A DNA stretch of 64,000 nt from Paracoccaceae bacterium (GCA_022843025.1 JALHOL010000001.1:496001-560000); one strand, 5' to 3'; counted from the stretch's first letter, positions 16,798 through 26,796 are shown. Program-made: numbers and translations. The notes: generated from the letters alone by a model not told the origin.

Positions 16798-18299
16798 CAG
16801 AGGCTTTCCAGAAAGGCGATGAGCGCATCGCGGTCATCGGCGGGCAGGGCGATGGTGGCATCACGGGCGGCCTGCGCCTCGCCCCCGTGCCAGAGGATCG
16901 CCTTAAGCAGGGTGCGGGCGCGGCCATCGTGCAGGAATTGGGTGTGGCCGCTGACCTGTTCGGTCAGGCCGATGCCCCAGAGCGGCGGGGTTTTCCACTC
17001 GCGCCCCGTGGCGCGGCCTTCGGGGCGGTTGTCGGCCAGCCCTTCGCCCATGTCGTGGAGCAGGAGATCGGTATAGGGCCAGATCAGCTGAAAACTTTGC
17101 TCGGGCTGATCTGTCAGGCGATGGGTGACGTGTTTGGGGGTATGGCAGGCGGCACAGGTGAGGGTGTGGAACAGTGCCTTGCCGCGCAGGACTTGCGGGT
17201 CATTCACGCGTCGGCGTTCCGGAACGCCGAGGTTGCGGGCATAGAAGGTGACGAGGTCGAGGCTTTCGGCGTCGACCTCCAGCCCGTCGCGGATGCCGGG
17301 TTCCTGCCCGTGGCGGGCGGCGCGACATTCGCCTTGGGCCGGGGTGCAATCGCCCCAGGGATCGGGGTGCAGGGGTGTGGACAGGCCCATGTCGCCCGCA
17401 AAGGCGGCAGAGGATTGGTCACGCACGGTGGGAGCGCCTGCCTTGAGGCCGAAGCGGCCGAGCATGGGGGTGCCGTATTCGACCGACGGCACGATCTGTG
17501 GGCGGCCCGAGATGCCATCGCCATTCGCATCATCAGGGTCGGCGAGGGCGAGGATATCGGCGGCGGGGATCGCCTCGAGCAAGCCAAGGCCGATCATCTG
17601 TGGCGCGACGCGGGGGGAGAGCATCAGGCCGGGGTCGGGGGGGCCGTAGGCGGGATCGGTGAAGGCATAGCTGGGCTGGCGCAGGGTGATGACGGTGCCA
17701 TCGGCGAGGGGGACGGGCAAGTCGGTATAGGTGATGTCCATCCGCCCTTCGGCGGCTTGGCCGGGGGCGGCGAAATCCTGCAACTGGCTGCCATAGGTGG
17801 GGTCTGGTGCGGTGGCGAGCCATTCTTCTATGTCAGCCGGGCCTGTATTGGCAGGGACAGACAGACGCAGGAACAGGGAAACGCGGCTGTCACCGGGGCC
17901 TTCGGGCGTGTGGCCCCGGCCGTCCTTGAGGTGGCAATCCTGACAGGCGCGAGCGTTGTAGAGCGGGCCGAGGCCATCGGAGGCGAGGGTGGAGGCGGGG
18001 GACGCGACCCATGTCTTGCGGAACAGCGCATTGCCCAGCTTGAAGCGCATTTCTTGGTCGAAGGGCATATTGGCCGAGGATTGGCTGAAAGCATCCGTAG
18101 TGGTGCGGGCACGGACGGTGGCGGCCCCGGCAGAGAGCGCCTCAAACGGTTCGGGTTCGGTGAAATCGGCGGGTGGGGCGAGGATCGCCTTGATGCGGGC
18201 GGATTCGGCTGCGGTGCGGGGGAGGGTGGAGAGGTGCGGATCGTCCAGCGCCAAGGCGGGGCCGGAAATCAGCAGGGCGAGCAGGAAGGGGCGGAGCAT
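16797..18299 (-). CDS. Di-haem oxidoreductase family protein (DUF1111, c-type cytochrome)
   Basis: The 500-residue secreted protein has a signal peptide (MLRPFLLALLISGPALA) and two CxxCH haem-attachment sites: CQDCH at about 119-123 and CAACH near 381. This is the pattern of the di-haem thiol-oxidoreductase-like/DUF1111 group, distantly related to cytochrome c peroxidases. In imelysin operons these proteins are thought to change the redox state of iron in the periplasm; here that role is inferred from context. It lies 77 bases downstream of the large imelysin gene and is translationally linked to the second imelysin. Confidence 0.9.
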   Translation of the reverse strand: MLRPFLLALLISGPALALDDPHLSTLPRTAAESARIKAILAPPADFTEPEPFEALSAGAATVRARTTTDAFSQSSANMPFDQEMRFKLGNALFRKTWVASPASTLASDGLGPLYNARACQDCHLKDGRGHTPEGPGDSRVSLFLRLSVPANTGPADIEEWLATAPDPTYGSQLQDFAAPGQAAEGRMDITYTDLPVPLADGTVITLRQPSYAFTDPAYGPPDPGLMLSPRVAPQMIGLGLLEAIPAADILALADPDDANGDGISGRPQIVPSVEYGTPMLGRFGLKAGAPTVRDQSSAAFAGDMGLSTPLHPDPWGDCTPAQGECRAARHGQEPGIRDGLEVDAESLDLVTFYARNLGVPERRRVNDPQVLRGKALFHTLTCAACHTPKHVTHRLTDQPEQSFQLIWPYTDLLLHDMGEGLADNRPEGRATGREWKTPPLWGIGLTEQVSGHTQFLHDGRARTLLKAILWHGGEAQAARDATIALPADDRDALIAFLESL

Positions 18300-18376
18300 G
18301 ACGGGGGTCTTTCGCCCGGTGGGCGTGGGTAGGGGATGGGCGCGCAGCCGCGATGGGGCCGCGCGCCGGGTTGGGG

Positions 18377-19633
18377 TTACTGGAAGACGGCGCCGGGATT
18401 ATCGAGGCTGTCGGAGCCTTCGAAGCTGATCTGCGACAGGCCGAGGGCGGTGACGGCGCGGTCGATTGAGGCGGTTTGCGTGACCAGCGCGTCGATGGCG
18501 GCGGTGATCAGCGCCTCGCCCTCGGTATTGCCGGGGGCGAGCATCTGGTCATAGGCGAGGCCCCCTTCGGCGGCGGACTTAATGGCCTGAAGCGCGGCGA
18601 CGGAGGCGTTGAGTTCGGATTGCAGGCGCGCGTCGACGACGGGGTCGACTGCGGCGACCAGATCCGCCAGCGCGGGGCCGGAGACGATGCTGCCATCTAC
18701 GCGGGTATAGCTGCCGAGGTAGACGTTGCGGATGCCGAGGCCATCGTAGAAGTGGCTGTTGTGGGTGTTGTCGGAGAAGCAGTCATGTTCTTCTTCGGGA
18801 TCGTTCAGCATCAGGCCGAGTTTCATCCGCTCACCCGCCTGTTCGCCATAGGACAGGCTGCCCATGCCGGTGAGCATGGCCAGAAGCCCGGCTTGCGGAT
18901 CGGCGGTCACAGTTGCGCGGCCTTCGCCACCCGGAGCCCAGGCGGCGGCCATGTATTCCAGATCGGACACCAGCAGATCGGTTGCGGCGGCAAGATAGGC
19001 GGCGCGGCGGTCGCAATTGCCGCCGGTGCAGCCTTCGCCTTGCAGGAAATCGGTGTAGGGGCGGTTGCCCGCGCCGGGTCCGGTGCCGTTCAAATCCTGC
19101 CCCCAGAGCAGAAACTCGATGGCATGATAGCCAGAGGCGACGTTGGCCTCGATCCCGTCCGCCTCGTGCAGGGTGTCGGCGATCAGGGCCGGGGTGATGG
19201 TGGTGGCGTCGATGTCAGACCCGGAGAGGGTGAATTTCGGGGTAGCGATGATGTTGAGTTGCGAGAGGGTATTTTCCTCGTTCAGCCCGTAACCGGTGGC
19301 GACATAGTCGATCAGCCCTTCGTCGAGCGGCCAGGCGTTAACCTTGCCTTCCCAATCATCGACGATGGGGTTGCCGAAGCGGAACACCTCGGTCTGCTGA
19401 TAGGGGACGCGGGCGGCGAGCCAAGCGCTTCGGGCGGCGGTGAGGGTGGATTCCGAAGGTGTGGCGATGAGGGTGGCGACGGCGGATTGCAGGGCCTGCG
19501 CGGTGGTCAGGCTGTCGCCATAGGCTGCGGCGGCGATGTCGGCATAGGTGGCGACAACGTCGGCAGGATCGGCGGCGAAGGCGGGTGTGGTGAGTGCGGT
19601 GCACAGAAGCAGGGCAGCGGTGGCGCGGTGCAT
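18377..19633 (-). CDS. Imelysin family iron-regulated protein (IrpA/insulin-cleaving-like)
   Basis: The 418-residue product has a cleavable signal peptide (ALLLCTALTTPAFA). The signature GYHAIEFLLWGQD near residue 165 is the GxHxxE metal-site motif of imelysins. It is the first gene of the minus-strand operon that continues with the di-haem protein, the second imelysin and the DUF1513 protein, and it is probably periplasmic. The 206 bases upstream contain an AT-rich patch near 19770-19805 that may be the promoter. I could not identify a convincing Fur, RirA or Irr box there. Confidence 0.92.
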   Translation of the reverse strand: MHRATAALLLCTALTTPAFAADPADVVATYADIAAAAYGDSLTTAQALQSAVATLIATPSESTLTAARSAWLAARVPYQQTEVFRFGNPIVDDWEGKVNAWPLDEGLIDYVATGYGLNEENTLSQLNIIATPKFTLSGSDIDATTITPALIADTLHEADGIEANVASGYHAIEFLLWGQDLNGTGPGAGNRPYTDFLQGEGCTGGNCDRRAAYLAAATDLLVSDLEYMAAAWAPGGEGRATVTADPQAGLLAMLTGMGSLSYGEQAGERMKLGLMLNDPEEEHDCFSDNTHNSHFYDGLGIRNVYLGSYTRVDGSIVSGPALADLVAAVDPVVDARLQSELNASVAALQAIKSAAEGGLAYDQMLAPGNTEGEALITAAIDALVTQTASIDRAVTALGLSQISFEGSDSLDNPGAVFQ

Positions 19634-19839
19634 GGGGACTCCGGGTTCGGGCGGGGCCTATGCACGGTGCCGGATGGCGGGATCAGCGCAGGGGCCAGTG
19701 GAAGGGGCAGGATCGGCCACGGGTGACCGGATCGGCTTGCCCTTCGGGCTGGCTGGGGTCTTCCTGACAAAAAAGATAGGAAATGTAAATACCGGATTGA
19801 AATGATCGGGAATTGGGTTTCCCGGGGCAGGGGACGGGT

Positions 19840-21096
19840 TCAGGGTGGCGCCTGAGCGGGCAGGGCGCGGGTCGCGAGCCAAGCCAGCAGCGCCATCGTG
19901 CCTGCCGTGGCGAGGCAGGCGGGCAGGCCGCCCCATTGGTAGCTGAGACCTGACAGAAGGGTGCCGATCAGGCGGCCTGCGGCATTTGCCATGTAATAAA
20001 AGCCCACATCGCGCGTGATGCGATCGGCCTGTCCGAAGGCGAGGATCAGGTAGGAATGGACCGAGGAATTCACCGCAAAAACAAAGCCGAAGGCGAGGAG
20101 TCCCACAATCAGCGTGGCGGTCAGCCATGGTGCGGAATCGCCAGCCCAAAGCGCCAGCGCGGCCAGCGCAAAGGGGATGGGGACGAGGAGGCCCGACCAG
20201 AGCGCGGCCTTTTGCGTGGTGGCCTGCAACGGTTGGCCCTTGCCGCCAAGGATGCGGGGGGCCATGGCCTGCACCGCGCCATAGGCGATGATCCACAACG
20301 CGAGGAAGCCCCCGATCAGGAAAAAGGCGGCGCGGCGGCTGTCGGGCGTTCCGTCGGACAGGACGGCCTGAAAATAGACCGGGATGCCCACGACGAACCA
20401 CACATCGCGCGCGCCGAACAGGAACAGGCGGGCCAGCGACAGACGGTTGATGCGGGGATCGGGTGAGCGCCAGCCGCCCCAGCTTTCGGCCGATTTCATG
20501 CGCCCCGGCAGGCCTTTGGGCAGGAACAGAAGGACAGCGATCAGGATGGTGGTCAGCACAGCGGCCATGGCCCAGAGCGCGGCCTGAAACCCGGCCAGCG
20601 CCAGCAGCGCCGCGCCGAGGAAGAAGCCCGCGCCCTTGACCGCGTTCTTCGATCCGGTGAGCAAGGCCACCCAGCGGAACAGGCCGCCATCTTCGCTGGG
20701 TGCCAGCAGTTTGACGGCGGATTTGGAGGACATCTTGGCAAGGTCTTTCGCGACCCCCGACACGCCCTGAACGGCCATGACGAAGGCCACTGAGGCGGCG
20801 ATGGCCCATGCGGGATCAAGCTGTGACAGGGTGAGCAGGGCGGCGACCTGAAGCGCGAGGCCCGCGTAAAGCGTGGCGGCAAGGCCGAAGCGGGCGGCCA
20901 GCCAGCCTGCGGCGAGGTTGGTGATGATGCCGGCAAGTTCATACAGGAGGAATAGCCAAGCCAGTTGGATGGGCGAGAAACCGAGCGCGTTGAAATGCAG
21001 CAGCACCAGCATCCGCAGCGCGCCATCGGACAGCATGAAGGCCCAGTAAGCCGCCGTGACGGCGATATAGGCGCGCATCGGGTTGAGGCTGGTCAC
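19840..21096 (-). CDS. arsJ: Organoarsenical efflux MFS transporter ArsJ
   Basis: The 418-residue major facilitator has about 11-12 hydrophobic helices. ArsJ exports 1-arseno-3-phosphoglycerate, made from arsenate by the neighbouring GAPDH, after which the compound breaks down outside the cell. The sequence [29 protein letters not shown] matches this MFS group in its early part. The start is set as GTG at 21096 because it forms a GTGA overlap with the gapdh stop; an internal ATG at 21078 is the alternative. Operon context (arsR-arsC, gapdh, arsJ) supports the call strongly. Confidence 0.92.
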   Translation of the reverse strand: MTSLNPMRAYIAVTAAYWAFMLSDGALRMLVLLHFNALGFSPIQLAWLFLLYELAGIITNLAAGWLAARFGLAATLYAGLALQVAALLTLSQLDPAWAIAASVAFVMAVQGVSGVAKDLAKMSSKSAVKLLAPSEDGGLFRWVALLTGSKNAVKGAGFFLGAALLALAGFQAALWAMAAVLTTILIAVLLFLPKGLPGRMKSAESWGGWRSPDPRINRLSLARLFLFGARDVWFVVGIPVYFQAVLSDGTPDSRRAAFFLIGGFLALWIIAYGAVQAMAPRILGGKGQPLQATTQKAALWSGLLVPIPFALAALALWAGDSAPWLTATLIVGLLAFGFVFAVNSSVHSYLILAFGQADRITRDVGFYYMANAAGRLIGTLLSGLSYQWGGLPACLATAGTMALLAWLATRALPAQAPP

Positions 21097-22100
21097 AGCG
21101 AGGCCGCCACCATGCGGGTGATATCGGCCAGACGGCAGGCATAGCCCCATTCGTTGTCATACCACGCGTAGATCTTCACCTGCGTGCCGTTGATCACCAT
21201 CGTCGATTGCGCGTCGATGATGGATGAGCGGGGGTCGTTGGTGAAATCCGATGACACCAGTGCGCGGGGCTCATAGCCGAGGATGCCCTTGAGCGGGCCT
21301 TCGGCGGCGGCTTTGAACAGGGCGTTGACCTCTTCTGTGGTGGTTGGACGCTCCACCTCGAACACGCAATCGGTGAGGGAGGCGTTCAAGAGCGGCACGC
21401 GCACGGCATGGCCGTTCAAGCGGCCTTTGAGTTCGGGGTAGATGAGCGTGATGGCGGTGGCCGATCCGGTGGTGGTGGGGATCAGGTTCAGCAGGGCAGA
21501 GCGGGCGCGGCGCATATCCTTGGCCGGGCGGTCGACGATGGTTTGCGTGTTGGTGACATCGTGGATCGTGGTGATGGAGCCGTGACGGATACCGAGGGAT
21601 TCGTGGATGACCTTGACCACCGGGGCGAGGCAGTTGGTTGTGCAGGAGGCGGCAGTGATGAGGGACTGGGTGCCGTCATAGAGGTGATGGTTGACCCCGT
21701 AGACGAGGTTCAGCGCGCCACCATCCTTGACCGGGGCGGAGACGATGACCTTCTTTACCCCGGCGCTGTGGTAGGGCGCGATCTTGGCGGCAGTCTTGAA
21801 GACACCCGTCGCATCGACGACCAGATCGATCCCCATGGCGGCGAGGGGCAGGGCGTCGAGCGTTTTTTCATGCGTCAGGCGGATGGGTTGGCCGTTCAGC
21901 ACCATTGTGTCCGATGCATGGGTGACGGGGGTTTGCCAGCGGCCATGGACGCTGTCGAATTCCATCAAGAGGGCGTGCTGTTCGGCATCGCCTGCGGGAT
22001 CATTCAGAAGGACGATGTCGCCGCCTGCGCCCATGTCGATCAGGTTGCGCAGGACGAGTTTGCCGATCCGGCCAAGGCCGTTGAGCGCGATGCGGGGCAT
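21093..22100 (-). CDS. ArsJ-associated glyceraldehyde-3-phosphate dehydrogenase
   Basis: The 335-residue type I GAPDH has NAD-binding LNGLGRIGK at residues 7-15 and the catalytic SCTTNC with Cys153. It also shows the [19 protein letters not shown] region and the C-terminal [12 protein letters not shown]. In ars operons this enzyme uses arsenate in place of phosphate to form 1-arseno-3-phosphoglycerate, the ArsJ substrate. The gene is tightly packed: 5 bases after arsR-arsC and overlapping arsJ. It is probably dedicated to arsenate detoxification, with the housekeeping gap elsewhere, which the window cannot show. Confidence 0.93.
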   Translation of the reverse strand: MPRIALNGLGRIGKLVLRNLIDMGAGGDIVLLNDPAGDAEQHALLMEFDSVHGRWQTPVTHASDTMVLNGQPIRLTHEKTLDALPLAAMGIDLVVDATGVFKTAAKIAPYHSAGVKKVIVSAPVKDGGALNLVYGVNHHLYDGTQSLITAASCTTNCLAPVVKVIHESLGIRHGSITTIHDVTNTQTIVDRPAKDMRRARSALLNLIPTTTGSATAITLIYPELKGRLNGHAVRVPLLNASLTDCVFEVERPTTTEEVNALFKAAAEGPLKGILGYEPRALVSSDFTNDPRSSIIDAQSTMVINGTQVKIYAWYDNEWGYACRLADITRMVAASL

Positions 22101-22105
22101 GGGGA

Positions 22106-22957
22106 TCAGCCTTTCGTGGCGGCAGTGGTGTCAGGGGCGAGACCGATCTGGTCTACGTGCGACTGAAGCGACATGCGGTTGAGTGTTTCGAAGGGCAAGG
22201 CGACAAAGGCCGTGATGCGGCGGCGCAGGGCGGCGTAGGTCTGGGCGAAGACCAGCGCGCGTTCGGCATCGGTGCCGGTTGCCTTGACCGGGTCGGGCAG
22301 GCCCCAATGGCCGGTGATAGGCTGGCCGGGCCAGGGGGGGCATTCCTCGGCTGCGGCGGCGTCGCAGACGGTGAAGACGAAATCCATCGTGATGGAGTCG
22401 GGCTGCTGGAATTCCGAGATATGTTTGGAGCGCAGGCCGGAAACATCATGCCCGTTACGGGTAAGAACATCGAGCGCGAGGGGGTTGAGTTCGCTGTTCG
22501 GGCGGGTGCCTGCGGAGAAGGATTGAAACTTGCCCTGCCCCAGATCGCGCAGCAGCGCCTCGGCAAAGATGGAGCGGGCGGAGTTGCCGGAGCAGATGAA
22601 GAGGACGTCAAAATCGGTGTCGCGCATGGCGGGTTCCTTTGCGGAGTCCATAAGGGGGGCAAGCAGGTCTGGTCGCGCGCGGCCGATATCGAGCGCGAGG
22701 TAGCCGATCAGGCCTTCGGTGACGTCGAGGTTGACGGCATAGAAAAGCGAGCGGCCGTCACGGGTAACGGTGACAAGGCCGGATGCGGTGAGGTCGGCCA
22801 GATGATGCGACAGGGTGTTGGGTTTCAGGTTCAGCGCGGCGGCGATTTCCGTGGGCCGCACGCCCTGTGGGGCAAAGCGGTTGAGCAGGCGGAACACGGC
22901 CAGCCGGTCCGGGTGGCCGAGAGTGGCGAAGGCATGGGCGGCGTTCATCTTTTCCAT
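22106..22957 (-). CDS. ArsR-family regulator fused to arsenate reductase (LMW-phosphatase type)
   Basis: The 283-residue fusion has two domains. Residues 1-95 form an ArsR winged helix ([32 protein letters not shown]), without the classical metalloid-binding ELCVCDL cysteines. Residues about 114-255 form a thioredoxin-coupled arsenate reductase with P-loop CSGNSAR (Cys122 to Arg128) and resolving cysteines Cys198 and Cys206. It thus reduces arsenate to arsenite and probably represses its own operon. Two starts are possible, 22957 or 22948. It is the first gene of the gapdh-arsJ operon and divergent from the bestrophin gene. Confidence 0.9.
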   Translation of the reverse strand: MEKMNAAHAFATLGHPDRLAVFRLLNRFAPQGVRPTEIAAALNLKPNTLSHHLADLTASGLVTVTRDGRSLFYAVNLDVTEGLIGYLALDIGRARPDLLAPLMDSAKEPAMRDTDFDVLFICSGNSARSIFAEALLRDLGQGKFQSFSAGTRPNSELNPLALDVLTRNGHDVSGLRSKHISEFQQPDSITMDFVFTVCDAAAAEECPPWPGQPITGHWGLPDPVKATGTDAERALVFAQTYAALRRRITAFVALPFETLNRMSLQSHVDQIGLAPDTTAATKG

Positions 22958-22959
22958 AA

Positions 22960-22975
22960 TTCCCGAATATAGGAA
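22960..22975 (-). promoter_or_regulatory. Possible ArsR operator overlapping the ars translation start
   Basis: TTCC (22960-22963) and GGAA (22972-22975) form an inverted pair separated by 8 bases, just upstream of the arsR-arsC start. An imperfect dyad of this kind is a plausible autoregulatory site, but the half-sites are short and I cannot exclude chance. Confidence 0.3.
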
Positions 22976-23129
22976 GTATCTGTGAAGGGCGAGTGAAGTT
23001 CTTGTAACGGCACGATGTCACATGCGCGGGCGGTGGTTGCGGCCCCGGTCAACTGGACAAGCGGGGCGGGGTGGTGCAGCACTGGCGGGCCGGGATCCTG
23101 TGGGTGGATCGGGCAAGGCGGGGTGCGGG

Positions 23130-24020
23130 ATGATCGTCAGGGACAGGCCGGATATCTGGGATCTGCTGACCGCGCTGCGCGGGTCGATCGTGCCGCGCAT
23201 CGCGTTGCCGGTGGTGCTGCTGGCCGGGGTGGCGGCGGGTGTGGTGGCGCTGGACCGGGTGACCGGGGTGGTGCCGCGTCTGGATGCGTCGGCATTCGCC
23301 GTGTTCGGGATCGGGTTGTCGCTGTTTCTGGGGTTTCGCAACAACGCCGCCTATGACCGCTGGTGGGAGGCGCGCAAGCTGTGGGGTGGGCTGCTGGCTG
23401 ATCTGCGCAGTCTGGCGCGGGAGGTGGAGGTGTTCGTGCCTGATCCCGCGCTGCGACGCGCGATGCTGGAGGGCGCGCTGGATTTCATCCATGCCCATCG
23501 GGTGAACCTGCGCGGGCTGCCGGTGGCCGAGGCCGCGCGTGATGGGGTGAGCGATCTGGCCGGTGCGCCGCATCCGCCCTGTGCGGCGCTGGACCGGGTG
23601 ACGGCGATGATTGCCGGGGCGCATCGGGCGGGCGGGATCGACGGGTTCGGGGCGCGCAGCCTGACGGCGCGGATGGGGGGGATTGCCCAGCAACAGGCGG
23701 GGTGTGAGCGGATTGCCAACAGCCCGCTGCCCTTTGTCTATTCGCTGCTGATCTATCGGACGAGCTACCTGTATTGCCTGCTTCTGCCCTTTGCCCTGAC
23801 GGGGACGACGGGATGGGCCACGCCTTTGTTCGTGGCGGTGGTGGGGTACATGTTCCTTGGGCTGGCCGAGGTGACCGAGGAGTTGAGCCATCCTTTTGCG
23901 CCCAGCCCGAACGGGATTGCCATGGATGCGATCTGCCGTGCGGCGGAGATCAGCCTTGCGCCGCATCTGGGGCGCGAGGCCCCGCCGCCGCTGGCGCCGG
24001 TGGATCATTATCTGAGTTGA
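23130..24020 (+). CDS. Bestrophin/UPF0187 family channel protein
   Basis: The 296-residue membrane protein carries the bestrophin signature RNNAAYDRWWEARKLWG after the second hydrophobic helix and a third/fourth helical pair near LPFVYSLLIYRTSYLYCLLLPF. Bacterial bestrophins are pentameric ion channels, some of them sodium channels. The ATG at 23130 was chosen over an upstream in-frame ATG at 23022, which would add 36 unlikely Gly/Arg-rich residues. The GMC oxidoreductase follows after 9 bases, so the two are probably co-transcribed, though no functional link is known. Confidence 0.88.
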   Translation: MIVRDRPDIWDLLTALRGSIVPRIALPVVLLAGVAAGVVALDRVTGVVPRLDASAFAVFGIGLSLFLGFRNNAAYDRWWEARKLWGGLLADLRSLAREVEVFVPDPALRRAMLEGALDFIHAHRVNLRGLPVAEAARDGVSDLAGAPHPPCAALDRVTAMIAGAHRAGGIDGFGARSLTARMGGIAQQQAGCERIANSPLPFVYSLLIYRTSYLYCLLLPFALTGTTGWATPLFVAVVGYMFLGLAEVTEELSHPFAPSPNGIAMDAICRAAEISLAPHLGREAPPPLAPVDHYLS

Positions 24021-24029
24021 GGAGACGCG

Positions 24030-25520
24030 ATGCAGCCTGACATCCTGATCATTGGCTCCGGCATGGGTGGGGCCACGCTGGCGGCGGGGTTGGCACCCAC
24101 CGGGCGACGGATCGTCATTCTGGAACGCGGCGAGCAGCTGGTGGACGGGCCAGAGGCGCGCGACCCGGCGGCGATCTTTCAGCGTGGGCATTTCAAGCCG
24201 AAAGAGACGTGGCGCGATGCCGAGGGGCGGGCGTTCAATCCGGGCAATTATGCCTGTGTGGGCGGGAATACGAAATTCTATGGCGCGGTGCTGCTGCGCT
24301 ATCGCGAGGCGGATTTCGCGCCCTTGCAGCACATGGGCGGTGTGACGCCGGGCTGGCCGATTGGTTACGATGTGCTGGAGCCGTTCTATTCCCGGGCCGA
24401 GCAGTTGTATCGGGTGCGCGGCGATGCGGCGGGGGACCCGACCGAGCCGCCGCGATCTGTGCCTTATCCCTTTGCCCCGGTGCCGGACGAGCCGGATATC
24501 GCGGCGCTGCGGGCGGCGTTCGGGGCGCAGGGGCTGCATGTATCGGCGCTGCCTTTGGGGGTGGATATCGACGCCTGGCTGAAGCGCGCGCCGACAACCT
24601 GGGACGCGTTTCCCGATACGACGGGGGCCAAGTCGGACGCGGAAAGCTGTGGTCTGGCCGAGGCGTTGCGGTTTCCGAATGTGGAGTTGGTGACAGGCAC
24701 GCGGGTGGTGCGGCTGCTGGCCGAGGGGCGGCGGGTGACCGGGGTGGAGGTGGATCGGGACGGGCAGCGCGAGGTGATCAGCGCGCCGGTCGTCTGCCTC
24801 TGTGCCGGGGCGGTGATGTCGGCGGCGCTGCTGCTGGCATCCGCGAACGCGGAGCATCCGCGCGGGTTGGCCAATGCGTCCGATCAGGTGGGGCGGAATT
24901 TCATGAACCACAACCTGACGGGGATGGTGGCGTGGAACCCGTTGCGGCGGAACCGGTCGGTTTACGAGAAGACCATCCAAATCAATGACTGGTATCTGAC
25001 CGGCGGGCCGGGGGGTGAGCCTTTGGGGAATATCCAGATGCTGGGGCGGATCACCGGGCCGATTCTGGCGGGCGAGGCGGGGCTGCCCCTGTGGCTGGCG
25101 CGGCATGTGGCGGATCATTCGATCCATATCATGGCGATGTCGGAGGATCTGCCCGATCCGAATTCGCGTGTGATGTGGCGGGATGGCGGCGTGGTGCTGG
25201 ATTGGCGGCGGACCAACACGGAAGCGCATGATCTGCTGGTGGGGCGGTTGAAGCGGGCGATGCGGCGGGCGGGGTGGCCCATCGTGCTGTCGCGGGGGTT
25301 TCCGAAATCGAAGCCAAGCCATCAATGCGGCACGGCGCGGATGGGGGATGATCCGGCGGCATCGGTGGTGGATGCCAACCTGCGGGCGCATGATCTGGAC
25401 AATCTGTTCATCGTCGATGCGTCGGTGCTGCCGACATCGGCGGCGGTGAACCCGTCGCTGACCGTGGCAGCGCTGGCCTTGCGGGCAGCGGGCCATATCG
25501 GCAGCGCAACCATTGCCTGA
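24030..25520 (+). CDS. GMC family FAD-dependent oxidoreductase
   Basis: The 496-residue flavoprotein has the FAD-binding GSGMGGATLA near its N terminus (about residues 8-17), the GMC motif around GNTKFYGAVLLRYREADF, and the C-terminal block SHQCGTARMGDDP and VDASVLPTSAAVNPSLTVAA. No signal peptide is visible, so it looks cytoplasmic. GMC enzymes oxidise alcohols, sugars or choline; the substrate cannot be told here. The ATG has GAGGAG just upstream. It lies between the bestrophin gene and the CO dehydrogenase cluster, on the same strand. Confidence 0.9.
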   Translation: MQPDILIIGSGMGGATLAAGLAPTGRRIVILERGEQLVDGPEARDPAAIFQRGHFKPKETWRDAEGRAFNPGNYACVGGNTKFYGAVLLRYREADFAPLQHMGGVTPGWPIGYDVLEPFYSRAEQLYRVRGDAAGDPTEPPRSVPYPFAPVPDEPDIAALRAAFGAQGLHVSALPLGVDIDAWLKRAPTTWDAFPDTTGAKSDAESCGLAEALRFPNVELVTGTRVVRLLAEGRRVTGVEVDRDGQREVISAPVVCLCAGAVMSAALLLASANAEHPRGLANASDQVGRNFMNHNLTGMVAWNPLRRNRSVYEKTIQINDWYLTGGPGGEPLGNIQMLGRITGPILAGEAGLPLWLARHVADHSIHIMAMSEDLPDPNSRVMWRDGGVVLDWRRTNTEAHDLLVGRLKRAMRRAGWPIVLSRGFPKSKPSHQCGTARMGDDPAASVVDANLRAHDLDNLFIVDASVLPTSAAVNPSLTVAALALRAAGHIGSATIA

Positions 25521-25647
25521 GCGCAGGCAAAGCGACACAATCACGCTATATGAGTGTCGGGGCATCGGCCCGATCTGCGCCGCAGGCTATCGATTGCAGG
25601 TGGCAGAGCGTAAGTTGATGCACGGTCCGTAAGCGGGGAGGCTTTCG

Positions 25648-26796
25648 GTGCTGGAGTTCAGCCATGACTGGCGGCTTGTGGTCGCGGCCTTTGCCATCGC
25701 CTTGATGGCGGGGTTTACGGGCCTGTCGCTGACGCGGGGCGTGTCGCGCCGGACGGTGGCGCAGCGCAAGGTGGCGGTGTCGATGGCATCGGTCGCGCTG
25801 GGCGGGGGCATCTGGTCGATGCATTTCGTGGCCATGCTGGGGCTGCAACTGCCGATCCTGTACACCTATGACGCGTTGACGACGCTGGTGTCGGCGCTGG
25901 TGGCGATCCTGATGACGGGGCTGGCGCTGCTGATCCTGCATTTCCGGCCCCGGACCCGGCGCAGTCTGGCGCTGGCGGGGGTGATCATCGGCTTTGGCAT
26001 TTCGCTGATGCATTACATCGGCATGTCGGGGATGGAACTGTGCCGCCCGGTCTATACGCCCTTGGGCGTGGGCGGGGCGCTGGTGGCATCGGTGGCGCTG
26101 TCGGTGATGGCGGTGCGGGTGGCCTATTCCGAACGTGGGCGGCGCAATATCGTGCTGGGGACGGTGGGGTTCGGGCTGGCCGTGGTGATGGTGCATTTCA
26201 TCGCCATGGCGGGGACGGGCTTTCTGCCCGATGGCGAAGCGGGGGCGGTTGGCCCGGCGCTGAGCAACGAGATGTTGGCCATTCTGGTGACATTGGCGGC
26301 GTTCGTCATCTCAGCCGCGTTCCTGCTGACGGGGATCACCTTTGCGCCTTCGGCAGAGGAGGCCGATCAGGGCGCGGCGGTGGCTGTGGCCCAGAGGCTG
26401 CAGGCGCCGCCCCCGGTGGAGGTTGCCCTGCCGGCTGCCGCCCCCGTGGTGCGGGCAGAGCCGGTGGCGCTGCGCGTGCCGCATGAAAAGGAAGGGCGGA
26501 CCTATTTTCTGGACCCTGCCGCGATTTCGGCGGTGCGGGCCGAAGGGCATTACACAGTGATGCAGAAAGGGGCGGATGCGCTGTTCTGCCCTTGGTCGAT
26601 TTCCGAGGCGGAGGAGCGGCTGGCACCGGTGGGATTCATGCGGGTGCATCGCAGCTATCTGCTGAACCCCGCGCATGTGGTGAAGTTCGAGCGGCTGAAG
26701 GATTCCGGGCAATGCAGCGTGGAAGGGGCCGAAGGTTTGCGTATTCCGGTCAGCCGGGCGCGGCTGGCGGAGTTGCGCGAGGCGTTGGGTCTGTAG
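25648..26796 (+). CDS. MHYT-LytTR membrane regulator (CoxC-like)
   Basis: The 382-residue protein has seven hydrophobic helices with MHYT-type metal-binding motifs: SMHFVAM near residue 57, LMHYIGM near 120 and VHFIAM near 187. A Pro/Ala linker follows, then a C-terminal LytTR DNA-binding domain (about 275-382; AVRAEGHYTVMQKG, FMRVHRSYLLNP). MHYT motifs are proposed to bind copper and sense CO, O2 or NO. CoxC and CoxH in the CO dehydrogenase cluster of Oligotropha have this architecture. The start is GTG with GGGGAGG about 7 bases upstream. It lies directly before coxM and probably regulates the cluster. Confidence 0.9.
   Translation: MLEFSHDWRLVVAAFAIALMAGFTGLSLTRGVSRRTVAQRKVAVSMASVALGGGIWSMHFVAMLGLQLPILYTYDALTTLVSALVAILMTGLALLILHFRPRTRRSLALAGVIIGFGISLMHYIGMSGMELCRPVYTPLGVGGALVASVALSVMAVRVAYSERGRRNIVLGTVGFGLAVVMVHFIAMAGTGFLPDGEAGAVGPALSNEMLAILVTLAAFVISAAFLLTGITFAPSAEEADQGAAVAVAQRLQAPPPVEVALPAAAPVVRAEPVALRVPHEKEGRTYFLDPAAISAVRAEGHYTVMQKGADALFCPWSISEAEERLAPVGFMRVHRSYLLNPAHVVKFERLKDSGQCSVEGAEGLRIPVSRARLAELREALGL

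Noticed and set aside
16785-18332. 515-codon plus-strand frame opposite the di-haem gene
   Set aside because: Gly/Val/Ala-rich shadow; the minus-strand gene carries two CxxCH motifs and a signal peptide.
19634-19839. Fur, RirA or Irr box before the imelysin operon
   Set aside because: The AT-rich patch near 19770-19805 has no match to the iron-box patterns I know (such as TGA-N9-TCA).
23049-25565. 838-codon minus-strand frame opposite bestrophin and GMC genes
   Set aside because: Same shadow pattern; the plus-strand genes have clear domains.
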